Below, one piece after another: positions 1-6,984 of a stretch of DNA of 15,329 nucleotides. The notes beneath the pieces are model-generated. The model saw only the letters and a list, made by a program, of their open reading frames with translations. It was not told the origin of the DNA and made no database searches. Position 1 is the stretch's first letter. Each line of letters starts with the position of its first letter. The stretch is from Chryseobacterium gleum (GTDB taxonomy: Bacteria; Bacteroidota; Bacteroidia; Flavobacteriales_D; Crocinitomicaceae). The DNA lies in the NCBI GenBank assembly GCA_943326315.2, contig CALPSU020000025.1, positions 1 to 15,329 of the forward strand, in the 5' to 3' direction. A program made the translations under genes and the position numbers.

Positions 1-629
1 AAAAGTGCATATTCCTCAGTTAATATATAACTATGTTCTTCAATTTCAGGAAGTGATGCTTGTAAAACAAATGTATTATTAGAATAACGACTAAAATATT
101 CTCTTTCACTTTCTTTGATACACAAAAGAGTTTTAGAAAATTTTAGAATTGACTCATAGTGTTTTAATTTATTTGCTTCTTGTTGAAAATATATTCCTTT
201 GAAGAAGCTTGATTTTTTAGCTAGTGCATAATAATAATCGTGTTCAATATTGTGTGTTCTAACAAATGTTACTCTTTTTTGAATTTCTTTATTTTCTAGA
301 TACCAACAAGAATGTAATCCTTCAAAAAGAATTGGGATATTATCTTCTAATAAACGATTTAACAACTCTTTTGATCTTCTAGTCGCCACAATGAAAGGGC
401 GTTTATTAAAGATGCTTAAAATTGATTTTTTTCGTTTGTAATAATAGACTTTTTCTGTGATTTCAGACAATTGTATTTGTTCACCTCTACCATAATCGTA
501 ACAATGCAGAATAATTTTGAATCCTAATTTATGCAATGACTTAATTCGGTAATAAACATCAATAACACCTCCGTAATCTGCAGGGAATGGAACATTGAAT
601 GAAACGATATGTATTTTTTTTTCCGTCAA
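1..629 (-). CDS. Glycosyltransferase, N-terminal part (cut by window edge)
   Basis: The frame is open from position 629 to the window edge, giving about 209 residues with no stop. The N-terminus contains HIVSFNVPFPADYGGVIDVY, the first beta strand and nucleotide-fold loop seen at the start of many GT4/GT-B glycosyltransferases in Bacteroidota. Downstream come RTHNIEHDYYY and a segment ending near LCIKESE, the usual acceptor-domain pattern. The C-terminal donor-binding lobe lies outside the window. The start must be TTG at 629-627: a stop codon (TAA) lies six codons upstream in the same frame, and no ATG or GTG precedes the conserved first strand. This start is one base after the stop of the upstream glycosyltransferase gene, so translational coupling is likely. 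A run of nine A (614-622) covers codons 3-6. The sugar donor and acceptor cannot be named; a role in cell-surface glycan synthesis is inferred from the neighbours. Confidence 0.82.
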   Translation of the reverse strand, partial: MTEKKIHIVSFNVPFPADYGGVIDVYYRIKSLHKLGFKIILHCYDYGRGEQIQLSEITEKVYYYKRKKSILSIFNKRPFIVATRRSKELLNRLLEDNIPILFEGLHSCWYLENKEIQKRVTFVRTHNIEHDYYYALAKKSSFFKGIYFQQEANKLKHYESILKFSKTLLCIKESEREYFSRYSNNTFVLQASLPEIEEHSYILTEEYAL

Positions 630-630
630 T

Positions 631-1749
631 TTAAAGATAAATTTCTTTTAGTATAATGGTTTCATTTTCCCAATTTTCAATTTCTTTTGCTTTTAAGCAA
701 TTGGCTTTTAATTCTCCCAGTAACTCCTCGTTTTCTAACAAAGTTTGGATAGATGAAGCAAGATTTTCAGGAGAAAGATCTGTTACTGTTTTTCCAATAT
801 TATATTTTTGAAGAATAGTTGAAATCTCTATTAGATCTGTTGCTAAAATTGGTGTTCCAGCGTGCATATAATCGAAAACTTTATTTGGTAATGAGAAACG
901 ATAATTAATATTTGTTGGTTTATCCAAAGTTAATCCTAAATCAGCATGAAAGGTGTATTGCATCATATCGAGATATGGCATTTTATCAAAAAATACAACT
1001 TTCTCATCCATTTTAGAATCTAGAACCTGTTTTTTCAATTGGGTTATTACATCACCATCACCAACAATTAGAAGGACTGCATTTTTAATTAATTTCATTG
1101 CTTCAATTGCTTCTTCAGCACCTCTATCAATATTGATTCCAGCACCTTGAATAATTATAATTTTTTTGTTCTCAGGTATCCCTAATTCTTTTTTTGTTTT
1201 AATATTTTCTGGTTTCCAAGTTGCAGGAATATTTCTGACGACTTTTACTTCTTTTTTATATTTTTCAGTATATAGTTTTGCTATTGAATTATTTACAGTG
1301 TAAACAGCTTTTAGTTTAGGAAAAATCCAGGCTTCAATTCCTTCCCAAATTTGTTTAATTTTTTCACGGTGAATTAATTCAGGTACTTCAGTAAAATATT
1401 CATGAGAATCGTAAACTAATTTAGATAAAGGTTTAAATTTACTTGTTGCATAATTCGGAAGTAAAGTGTCTAAGTCGTTAGAAACTAATATGTCAACGCG
1501 CTTAAAAAGTAGAAAAAAGAATAAACGAATAGAGTATTCAGCATAAAATTTCGCACCTTTATCAAAGATTAAATTCAATCGTTTAGTTCTATACGTTCTT
1601 TCAGAAAGGGGCATACTATTTTTCCGATTTCTACCTACTAAAAGAACAGAATATCCTTGATTTTCCAGAAATAAGCAAACTTTGTGAACGCGTTGATCAG
1701 TATATAAATCGTTCGTTACAGATACAATTGCTTTCTTTTGTTTAGCCAT
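631..1749 (-). CDS. GT4-type (GT-B fold) glycosyltransferase
   Basis: This 372-residue cytoplasmic enzyme has two Rossmann-like lobes. The N-lobe (about 1-180) carries VTNDLYTDQRVHK (11-23), SNDLDTLLPNY (90-100) and YDSHEYFTEVPEL (113-125), a pattern typical of one Bacteroidota glycosyltransferase group. The C-lobe (about 190-372) has QGAGINIDRGAEEAIEAM (201-218), VGDGD (229-233) and the donor-binding stretch SLPNKVFDYMHAGTPILATD (286-305), which stands in the position of the GT4 E-x7-E region. There is no signal peptide or transmembrane span. It lies 5 bases after the small secreted-protein gene and 1 base before the next glycosyltransferase, so all are probably co-transcribed. Transfer of a nucleotide-activated sugar to a surface glycan is inferred; the specific sugar is unknown. 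Confidence 0.9.
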   Translation of the reverse strand: MAKQKKAIVSVTNDLYTDQRVHKVCLFLENQGYSVLLVGRNRKNSMPLSERTYRTKRLNLIFDKGAKFYAEYSIRLFFFLLFKRVDILVSNDLDTLLPNYATSKFKPLSKLVYDSHEYFTEVPELIHREKIKQIWEGIEAWIFPKLKAVYTVNNSIAKLYTEKYKKEVKVVRNIPATWKPENIKTKKELGIPENKKIIIIQGAGINIDRGAEEAIEAMKLIKNAVLLIVGDGDVITQLKKQVLDSKMDEKVVFFDKMPYLDMMQYTFHADLGLTLDKPTNINYRFSLPNKVFDYMHAGTPILATDLIEISTILQKYNIGKTVTDLSPENLASSIQTLLENEELLGELKANCLKAKEIENWENETIILKEIYL

Positions 1750-1754
1750 GTAAA

Positions 1755-2282
1755 TTATTTATCAAAATCTATTTTTCGATTATTAACGAGTACTAATTTC
1801 AGTGAAACAAAAAAAGTATTTGTTGTAGTAAAATTAGGTACACGATTTAAAAAATGGTAACCTGTTTGAAAATGAAATTGGGCTAACTTATATCCAATAA
1901 CAGGAGCAAATCCAACTCTATCATGAGTGAAATCAGTTCGGTAACATAAATTTGCTCCATAAGTCATGTTTAATCTTCCGGTTTTAATCCAATATCCAAC
2001 ATCGTAACCTAGAACATTGTTTTCAAAGTTATAGTTCATTCCGGTATGAATAGCATTTGTAGTAGGTTTTATCCATTTAACTTTCTTCCATTGCATTTCC
2101 CCTCCAAATTCAATTAAAGAATATTTCCCACGTTCAATACCAATATATGGTCCTGTTTTTCTAATTGTTATTTTTGTTTTTAGATTTGAAAAGAGTTTTT
2201 TTTTACCTCCTATTTCTTGAGATTTAACTAGGTGTGGAGAAAAAATTAATAGTGCTAAAAATAGTATTATTTTATTTTTCAT
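1755..2282 (-). CDS. Small secreted protein, possible outer-membrane beta-barrel
   Basis: I do not recognise a named family. The best start is the ATG at 2282-2280, giving 175 residues, because the protein then opens with a clean signal peptide: Lys2 and Lys4, a hydrophobic core (IILFLALLIF) and a probable cleavage near V-K-S-Q (19-22), a junction common in Bacteroidota. An ATG 14 codons upstream (2324) would bury this signal behind extra polar residues and overlap the cvpA-like gene by 53 bases. The chosen start overlaps that gene by 11 bases. The mature part is rich in alternating aromatic and polar residues with many Gly and Tyr (GMNYNFENNVLGYDVGYW, MTYGANLCY, FHFQTGYHF), resembling amphipathic beta strands of a small outer-membrane barrel. 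It ends NNRKIDFDK rather than with the usual aromatic terminal residue. Barrel topology is inference. Downstream neighbours are two glycosyltransferases. Confidence 0.72.
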   Translation of the reverse strand: MKNKIILFLALLIFSPHLVKSQEIGGKKKLFSNLKTKITIRKTGPYIGIERGKYSLIEFGGEMQWKKVKWIKPTTNAIHTGMNYNFENNVLGYDVGYWIKTGRLNMTYGANLCYRTDFTHDRVGFAPVIGYKLAQFHFQTGYHFLNRVPNFTTTNTFFVSLKLVLVNNRKIDFDK

Positions 2283-2907
2283 ATTTATCGTGGATTTCTT
2301 TGATCTTAGCAGCGTCATTTGCATCTATACCTAAACTATCTGCAATTTCTTTGGCTCTTATTATTTCTTCAACTGTTAAACCAGTGCTGTCTGTTTCATT
2401 TTTAAATACATTTTTCAGAAAAATTGTACTTTCTGATAATCCAGGAATTGTAGTAGAAGATACTTTTTTCACAGGTTTATATAAGATTGATTGTTCTTTT
2501 GTTTCGGTTGGAAAAAAATTACTTTTTTCATCGTATGATTCGATTAAAACAATGATTACGCTTATATAGTAGATCATTTTTAAGATAGAGAATAGTACTC
2601 CAAACCCTTTATTTAGCGGAGTTAAACCGGTTAATTTTACAACTTTTTCAATTGCTTTTCCGGCAAAATAAACCATTGCTCCTACAGCCAGAAATGTAAT
2701 AGTAAAAGATACAACAGGAACATAGCTAGAGTTCCAACCAAAAGTAGTTTTAAGAATTTTCGCTATATAATCAGAAAAATGAATTCCGGCATAAAGTCCT
2801 ACTACTAATGCTAAAAGTGTAAAAACTTCTATAATTAATCCGTGTTTGAATCCTTTCCATCCTGCGTATATTAAAGGAATCAGTATAAGTACATCAATAT
2901 AATTCAT
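2272..2907 (-). CDS. CvpA family inner-membrane protein
   Basis: This 211-residue protein has four hydrophobic spans (roughly 3-20, 26-46, 63-85 and 103-123) and a hydrophilic C-terminal tail of about 85 residues. The opening NYIDVLILIPLIYAGWKGFK followed by a second Gly-rich helix matches the CvpA (colicin V production) family, in which a D-x(6-8)-GxxKG-type N-terminus is typical. TGLTPLNKGFGVLFSILK (93-110) fits the conserved region before the last helix. In Bacteroidota, CvpA-like proteins are widespread; the biochemical role is not established, although CvpA homologues have been linked to envelope stress and bile resistance. The tail is charged and ends DKYEK. The gene heads a tight minus-strand run, and its last 11 bases overlap the start of the secreted-protein gene. 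The start ATG at 2907 has no recognisable Shine-Dalgarno site. Confidence 0.88.
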   Translation of the reverse strand: MNYIDVLILIPLIYAGWKGFKHGLIIEVFTLLALVVGLYAGIHFSDYIAKILKTTFGWNSSYVPVVSFTITFLAVGAMVYFAGKAIEKVVKLTGLTPLNKGFGVLFSILKMIYYISVIIVLIESYDEKSNFFPTETKEQSILYKPVKKVSSTTIPGLSESTIFLKNVFKNETDSTGLTVEEIIRAKEIADSLGIDANDAAKIKEIHDKYEK

Positions 2908-3063
2908 ATTGGAAAATTAAGGTAATTAATAACGCAAAAAAATTATTTATTTTGATTTTCTTCACGTTGAATTGTTTACACCTTTTAAATTAAGTAACTG
3001 ATTTGAATTCATTTTTAAAAGGATTGTATAATTTCCTTACTTTTATACTGTATAATATTCATT

Positions 3064-4815
3064 TTGATTTTACATATAGTGTCTAAAATTCAAAGCTTTA
3101 TTAAAGAAATAGGATCGGAATTATTAATAATTTTTCTGTTTATTTTTTTACTTAATACTTTAATTGGTAAAGAAGATGTGAAAATAAATGCGGATGGAAT
3201 TGGGTATTATGATTATTTACCATCTCTTTTTATTCATCATGATTTCATAAGAAAAGATATTTCTGTTAGCAAGGATTTAAATTATTACAAAAGGATTAAT
3301 TCACTTGAAATATACAACGATTACCACAATCGAAAATTAAATAAGTATCCCTGTGGAACTGCAATTCTTCAATCTCCATTTTTTATTTTCACGTATTTAA
3401 CTACCGATCTAAAGAATGATCATAATGACGGTTATCAAAAACCATTTCAGAAAACCATTTTTCATGCAGCTATTTTTTATTTATTGTTTGGGATATATTT
3501 TTTGAAAAAACTTTTAGAATTATATTCTATAAAAAAACCAATAATAACGTTTATTCAATTGTTAGTTGTTTTAGGTACTTCTTTAGTGCACTACGTTAAT
3601 ATAGATCCCGCATATAGTCATGTTTATTCCTTTTTTGCGATTACAGCTTTTTTATATTTTTCAAAAGAATATTTCATTTCATTTTCCTTTAAAAAATTCG
3701 TTTTTGCATGTCTATTTTTAGGATTGATACTTCTTTTACGTCAGATTAACGTGTTAATTATTTGTTTCATTCCTTTTATTGCAGGTTCTTTTAAAAATTT
3801 AATAGAGGGAATTAGGAGATTGTTTTTGAAACCTAAATATATATTATCTTCAATTTTAATTGTTTTATGTATTGTATCGATTCAATGTTTTGTTTGGTAT
3901 TTTCAAGTTGGTGATTTTATCGTTTACGCTTATCAAAACGAGGGTTTTAACTTTTTAAATCCTGAATTTTTTAATATTTTATTTAGTTATAGAAAAGGGC
4001 TTTTTGTGTATACACCAGTTTTATTTATAGCACTTCTAAGTACTTTTTATTTAGTTTACAAACGACAATTCTTTTTATTTTTTACTTGGCTAGGTTTCTT
4101 TATTATATTGAGTTATTTTCTTTCTTCTTGGTGGTGTTGGTTTTATGGAGGAAGTTTTGGATTAAGAGCTTATATTGAATATTATTCTTTCTTTTTTATT
4201 CCTTTAGCCATATTTTTAAATGGAATTAAAAAAATAGTTAGAAATAGTATAGTTTTAATTGCTTTAATAACGATCCCTTTAAATCTAATTCAAGCATATC
4301 AGTACAAAGAATATATTCTTCATTGGTTTTTAATGGATAAAGATAAATATTGGAGTGTATTTTTAAAAACAGAAGATAAATTTAAAGGATTTGTTTGGAA
4401 AAACAGTGTACAATTAAAAGATTACGAAATAAATAAAGTTATCTCTTTAGGGGATATAAGTGCTAATAAGCATTTCATAAAACCTATCTATATTGAATAC
4501 AGTAATACAATACCTAAATTTAAAAATGCATCCGTTATTCAAGTTTCTTTTGAGAATGAATTTAAAGAATTTATAGATTCTAAAATAAGAGTAAGTGTAT
4601 TAAATAATGCTAAAAACAGGTATTATTATTGGTATGAAATTGATTTAATTCAGTTTGCGGATATTAAATTTAACACATATCAAAGGGGGAAATTTAATTT
4701 TCAAATACAACCAGTTCAAACAAATGAAAATTTCTTAATTTCGGTTGAATTAATTACCAATGAGCAACCGGTAAAACTTAAGGATATAAAACTTAAGTTT
4801 CTTACGTTAAGATAA
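3064..4815 (+). CDS. Multi-pass membrane protein resembling GT-C glycosyltransferases
   Basis: This protein has up to 583 residues. One span lies at about 19-34, a long extracytoplasmic loop (35-130) follows, then roughly eight to ten further spans between 133 and 405, and finally a soluble, beta-rich tail (about 420-583). The first loop carries INADGIGYYDYLPS (41-54), with Asp44 and Asp50, and KYPCGTAILQSPFF (94-107). Later come DPAYSHVYSFFAI (181-193) and WWCWFYGGSFGLRAY (356-370). This layout resembles PMT/ArnT-type GT-C enzymes, which use lipid-linked sugars and place acidic catalytic residues in the first loop. Assignment to GT-C is inference; Bacteroidota homologues are usually just called hypothetical membrane proteins. 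The first usable start is TTG at 3064; GTG at 3079 is an alternative, and there is no ATG before the first span. The 3' end overlaps the convergent asparaginase gene by 9 bases. Confidence 0.75.
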   Translation: MILHIVSKIQSFIKEIGSELLIIFLFIFLLNTLIGKEDVKINADGIGYYDYLPSLFIHHDFIRKDISVSKDLNYYKRINSLEIYNDYHNRKLNKYPCGTAILQSPFFIFTYLTTDLKNDHNDGYQKPFQKTIFHAAIFYLLFGIYFLKKLLELYSIKKPIITFIQLLVVLGTSLVHYVNIDPAYSHVYSFFAITAFLYFSKEYFISFSFKKFVFACLFLGLILLLRQINVLIICFIPFIAGSFKNLIEGIRRLFLKPKYILSSILIVLCIVSIQCFVWYFQVGDFIVYAYQNEGFNFLNPEFFNILFSYRKGLFVYTPVLFIALLSTFYLVYKRQFFLFFTWLGFFIILSYFLSSWWCWFYGGSFGLRAYIEYYSFFFIPLAIFLNGIKKIVRNSIVLIALITIPLNLIQAYQYKEYILHWFLMDKDKYWSVFLKTEDKFKGFVWKNSVQLKDYEINKVISLGDISANKHFIKPIYIEYSNTIPKFKNASVIQVSFENEFKEFIDSKIRVSVLNNAKNRYYYWYEIDLIQFADIKFNTYQRGKFNFQIQPVQTNENFLISVELITNEQPVKLKDIKLKFLTLR

Positions 4816-5835
4816 TTCCCCTTGTATTGAAACTGATAATTTGTTCTGAATAACTTCTTTTGAATTTTCACTCCCTAATAGATACATCATTTTAGCTAAA
4901 GCTGCTTCTGTAGTCATGTCTTTACCTGAAATAACACCTATTTTATCAAAAAATGAACTTGTGGCATATTTCCCTTGTTGCACACTTCCAGAATTACATT
5001 GTGTAATATTTAAAATAATTCCACCATTTTGGATGTAATTGGATACCAATTCTCGAAATTCATCATTGCTAGGTGCATTTCCAGCTCCAAAGGTTTCCAT
5101 AATAATTCCTTTTACTTGTTGAATATCAAACAAGTTTTTATAGACATTTGCTGAAAACCCAGGAAATATTTTTAATAGAGCAACCTGATTGTTAAAAGCA
5201 GTAAATATTTTTAATTCTTTTGATTCGCTTTTAAATAATTTCTCTTCATAGAAATCAATTTCAATTCCAGCATTGGCTAATTTAGGATAATTCGGAGAAC
5301 TAAAAGCTTCGAATTGGTTGGCAGAAATTTTGGAACATCTATTTCCTCTAAACAATGAAAACTCGAAATATACAGCAACTTCTTGTACCATACTTTCTCC
5401 TTTTTCATTTCTTGAAGCAGCAATTTCAATTGCAGTAATTAAGTTCTCTTTTCCGTCTGTACGAATTGTTCCAATTGGTAATTGAGATCCAGTTAAAATT
5501 ACAGGCTTACTTAAGTTTTGAAGCATAAAACTCAATGCCGAAGCTGTATAAGCCATAGTGTCAGATCCATGAAGTATTACAAAACCATCGTATTTGGAAT
5601 AGTTGTCATAAATTTTTTGTGCAATATCAGACCAATAAATTGGATTCATTTCGGACGAATCAAGCGGAGGATTAAAGCTAATTGTCTCGAGTGAAATATG
5701 AAGTCGTTCTAATTCAGGAACTTGGTGATAGATATGGTCAAAATCAAAACTAATTAATTGTCCAGTTTTAGGGTCGTTAATCATTCCGATTGTTCCGCCT
5801 GTATATATGATTAATAACTTTGGTTTACTTGTCAT
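4807..5835 (-). CDS. ansA: Type I (cytoplasmic) L-asparaginase
   Basis: This 342-residue enzyme hydrolyses asparagine to aspartate and ammonia. The N-terminal domain has YTGGTIGM (11-18) with the nucleophilic Thr region, substrate-binding DSSEM (59-63), HGSDTMAYTASALSFML (89-105) with the conserved Thr-Asp pair (Asp92, Thr93), TGSQLP (115-120) and DGKENL (127-132), whose Lys completes the active site. The C-terminal domain has TFGAGNAPS, QCNSGSVQQGKY and the helix MTTEAALAKMMYLLG. There is no signal peptide and the length fits the E. coli AnsA (type I) class rather than the periplasmic type II enzyme. The stop codon lies inside the 3' end of the convergent membrane-protein gene. A TAnnTTTG-type -7 box lies about 68 bases upstream, beyond the end of tatD, so the gene may have its own promoter. 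I see no terminator between the convergent genes. Confidence 0.95.
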   Translation of the reverse strand: MTSKPKLLIIYTGGTIGMINDPKTGQLISFDFDHIYHQVPELERLHISLETISFNPPLDSSEMNPIYWSDIAQKIYDNYSKYDGFVILHGSDTMAYTASALSFMLQNLSKPVILTGSQLPIGTIRTDGKENLITAIEIAASRNEKGESMVQEVAVYFEFSLFRGNRCSKISANQFEAFSSPNYPKLANAGIEIDFYEEKLFKSESKELKIFTAFNNQVALLKIFPGFSANVYKNLFDIQQVKGIIMETFGAGNAPSNDEFRELVSNYIQNGGIILNITQCNSGSVQQGKYATSSFFDKIGVISGKDMTTEAALAKMMYLLGSENSKEVIQNKLSVSIQGELS

Positions 5836-5902
5836 TGTTAAATTTCTTTATTTTTGAACCTATCCTAATATAAAGAGGAAAATTATTAAGTGTTTAAGAC
5901 AT

Positions 5903-5910
5903 CAAAGTTA
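5903..5910 (-). promoter_or_regulatory. Candidate -7 promoter box for ansA
   Basis: On the minus strand this reads TAACTTTG, a full match to the Bacteroidota -7 consensus TAnnTTTG. It sits in the 100-base gap between the tatD stop and the ansA start, leaving a leader of roughly 60 bases. No TTG at the usual -33 spacing is visible; the nearest one (5925-5923) is only 12 bases away. A short AT-rich motif can arise by chance. Confidence 0.35.
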
Positions 5911-5935
5911 AAAAATTGATTACAACCTAAACAGT

Positions 5936-6709
5936 CTAACACCTAATTTTAAATATTTCCAATGCATTTTTAGTCGTAATCTCCTCTACTTCTTTCAAAC
6001 TGATGGAATAAACATCTGCAAGTTTTTCAGCAACATGTAAAAGGTAACTACTTTCATTTCGTTTTCCTCTATGTGGCGTCGGTGGTAAATATGGAGAATC
6101 TGTTTCTAAAACCAAATGTTCTATGGAAATGTTTTCAAGAACTTTATCTAATTCTGCTTTTTTGTAAGTAAGTACACCTCCAATTCCTAATTTGAAATTT
6201 TTATATCTTAAAATATGATTCGCTTGTTCTAAATTACCTGTAAAACAATGAAATACTCCTGTTAAATTTTCATCAATTAGATCATCGACTATATTAAATA
6301 TTTCTTGAAACGCATCTCTAGCATGAATTACAATTGGTAATTTCAGTTCTTTAGCCCATTTTACTTGCTGAATAAAAGCGTCCTCTTGTTCTTTTAAGAA
6401 TGTTTTATCCCAAAATAAATCCATTCCAATTTCTCCAACAGCAATATATTTATTTGAGAACAAATACTTTTCAATAGTAGATAATTGTTCTTTCCAATCT
6501 TCTTTAATATAACCAGGATGCAACCCCATCATCGCATAGCAATTATTAGGATATTGTTCTGTCAATTTATGCATTGCATCTATTGTTGAAATGTCAATGT
6601 TTGGAAGTAATAATTTTTCAACACCCGCTTGAATTGCACGTTGTATTGTTAAATCTCGATCTTCATCAAAAGAATCAGAAAAAAGATGCGTATGCGTATC
6701 AATAAACAT
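5936..6709 (-). CDS. tatD: TatD family metal-dependent hydrolase (DNase)
   Basis: This 257-residue cytoplasmic protein has the amidohydrolase-type TIM barrel. All metal ligands expected in the family are visible: HTH at the N-terminus (DTHTHLF, His6 and His8), Glu93 in VGEIGMDL, His129 in IVIHARDAF, His154 in VFHCFTGN and Asp204 in ETDSPYLPPTPHRGKRNE, which is the TatD signature. Length is normal (about 255-265). Family members act as 3'-5' exonucleases or endonucleases, and some as D-aminoacyl-tRNA deacylases, so the physiological substrate here is uncertain. The gene precedes ansA on the same strand with a 100-base gap and diverges from the small membrane-protein gene. A perfect -7 box lies 21 bases before the ATG. 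The stop is TAG. Confidence 0.95.
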   Translation of the reverse strand: MFIDTHTHLFSDSFDEDRDLTIQRAIQAGVEKLLLPNIDISTIDAMHKLTEQYPNNCYAMMGLHPGYIKEDWKEQLSTIEKYLFSNKYIAVGEIGMDLFWDKTFLKEQEDAFIQQVKWAKELKLPIVIHARDAFQEIFNIVDDLIDENLTGVFHCFTGNLEQANHILRYKNFKLGIGGVLTYKKAELDKVLENISIEHLVLETDSPYLPPTPHRGKRNESSYLLHVAEKLADVYSISLKEVEEITTKNALEIFKIRC

Positions 6710-6730
6710 AAAATGATTTTATTTCAGTTT

Positions 6731-6738
6731 CAAAGGTA
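6731..6738 (-). promoter_or_regulatory. Candidate -7 promoter box for tatD
   Basis: The minus strand reads TACCTTTG, an exact match to TAnnTTTG, 21 bases before the tatD ATG and inside the 65-base divergent gap. This is a sensible leader length for the phylum. No -33 TTG at 17-23 bases is visible. Confidence 0.45.
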
Positions 6739-6774
6739 GAAATTTTTGATAGTTTTTTTATGTAATTTTATACA

Positions 6775-6984
6775 ATGGAAAACATGCCAAAACCCAAAAT
6801 TAATTTAAAGCAACATATTCCTCAAAAGGCTAGCAAGAAATTTATTCTTCAAATAATTTTGTATGTTGTAGCTTTTGCTGGAGTTGGATTATTGTTTTAT
6901 TATCGATTTAACAAAATTAAGCCTGTAAAAAAAGAAAAAATAAATACAGAATCAATTGAAATACATCGAGTTAAGATTGAGTAA
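6775..6984 (+). CDS. Small single-span membrane protein (69 residues)
   Basis: The family is not recognised. The protein has a basic N-terminal segment (about 1-23, with many Lys and Pro), one hydrophobic helix (about 24-43, IILQ to LLFYY when read with its flanks) and a Lys-rich tail after it (KIKPVKKEK, 47-55). With positive charge on both sides, orientation is hard to predict. The start ATG at 6775 has an alternative at 6784 (Met4). It is expressed divergently from tatD, 65 bases apart, and its last 14 bases overlap the 3' end of ppk1 on the other strand. Codon use looks like that of its neighbours, and the alternation of a charged N-tail, a clean helix and a charged C-tail argues for a real gene rather than a chance frame. 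No catalytic motif is present, so a structural or accessory membrane role is the most that can be inferred. Confidence 0.65.
   Translation: MENMPKPKINLKQHIPQKASKKFILQIILYVVAFAGVGLLFYYRFNKIKPVKKEKINTESIEIHRVKIE

Noticed and set aside
953..1150. Open frame of 65 codons on the plus strand
   Set aside because: Lies wholly antisense to the well-supported glycosyltransferase gene and shows no domain; a shadow frame.
2234..2569. Open frame of 111 codons on the plus strand
   Set aside because: Antisense to the CvpA-like and secreted-protein genes; its hydrophobic look comes from the complement of AT-rich coding DNA.
4789..4800. Perfect 12-base palindrome AAACTTAAGTTT with a partial direct copy at 4774-4783
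   Set aside because: Lies inside the coding sequence (repeated Lys-Leu codons), AT-rich, with no loop; not convincing as a terminator or operator.
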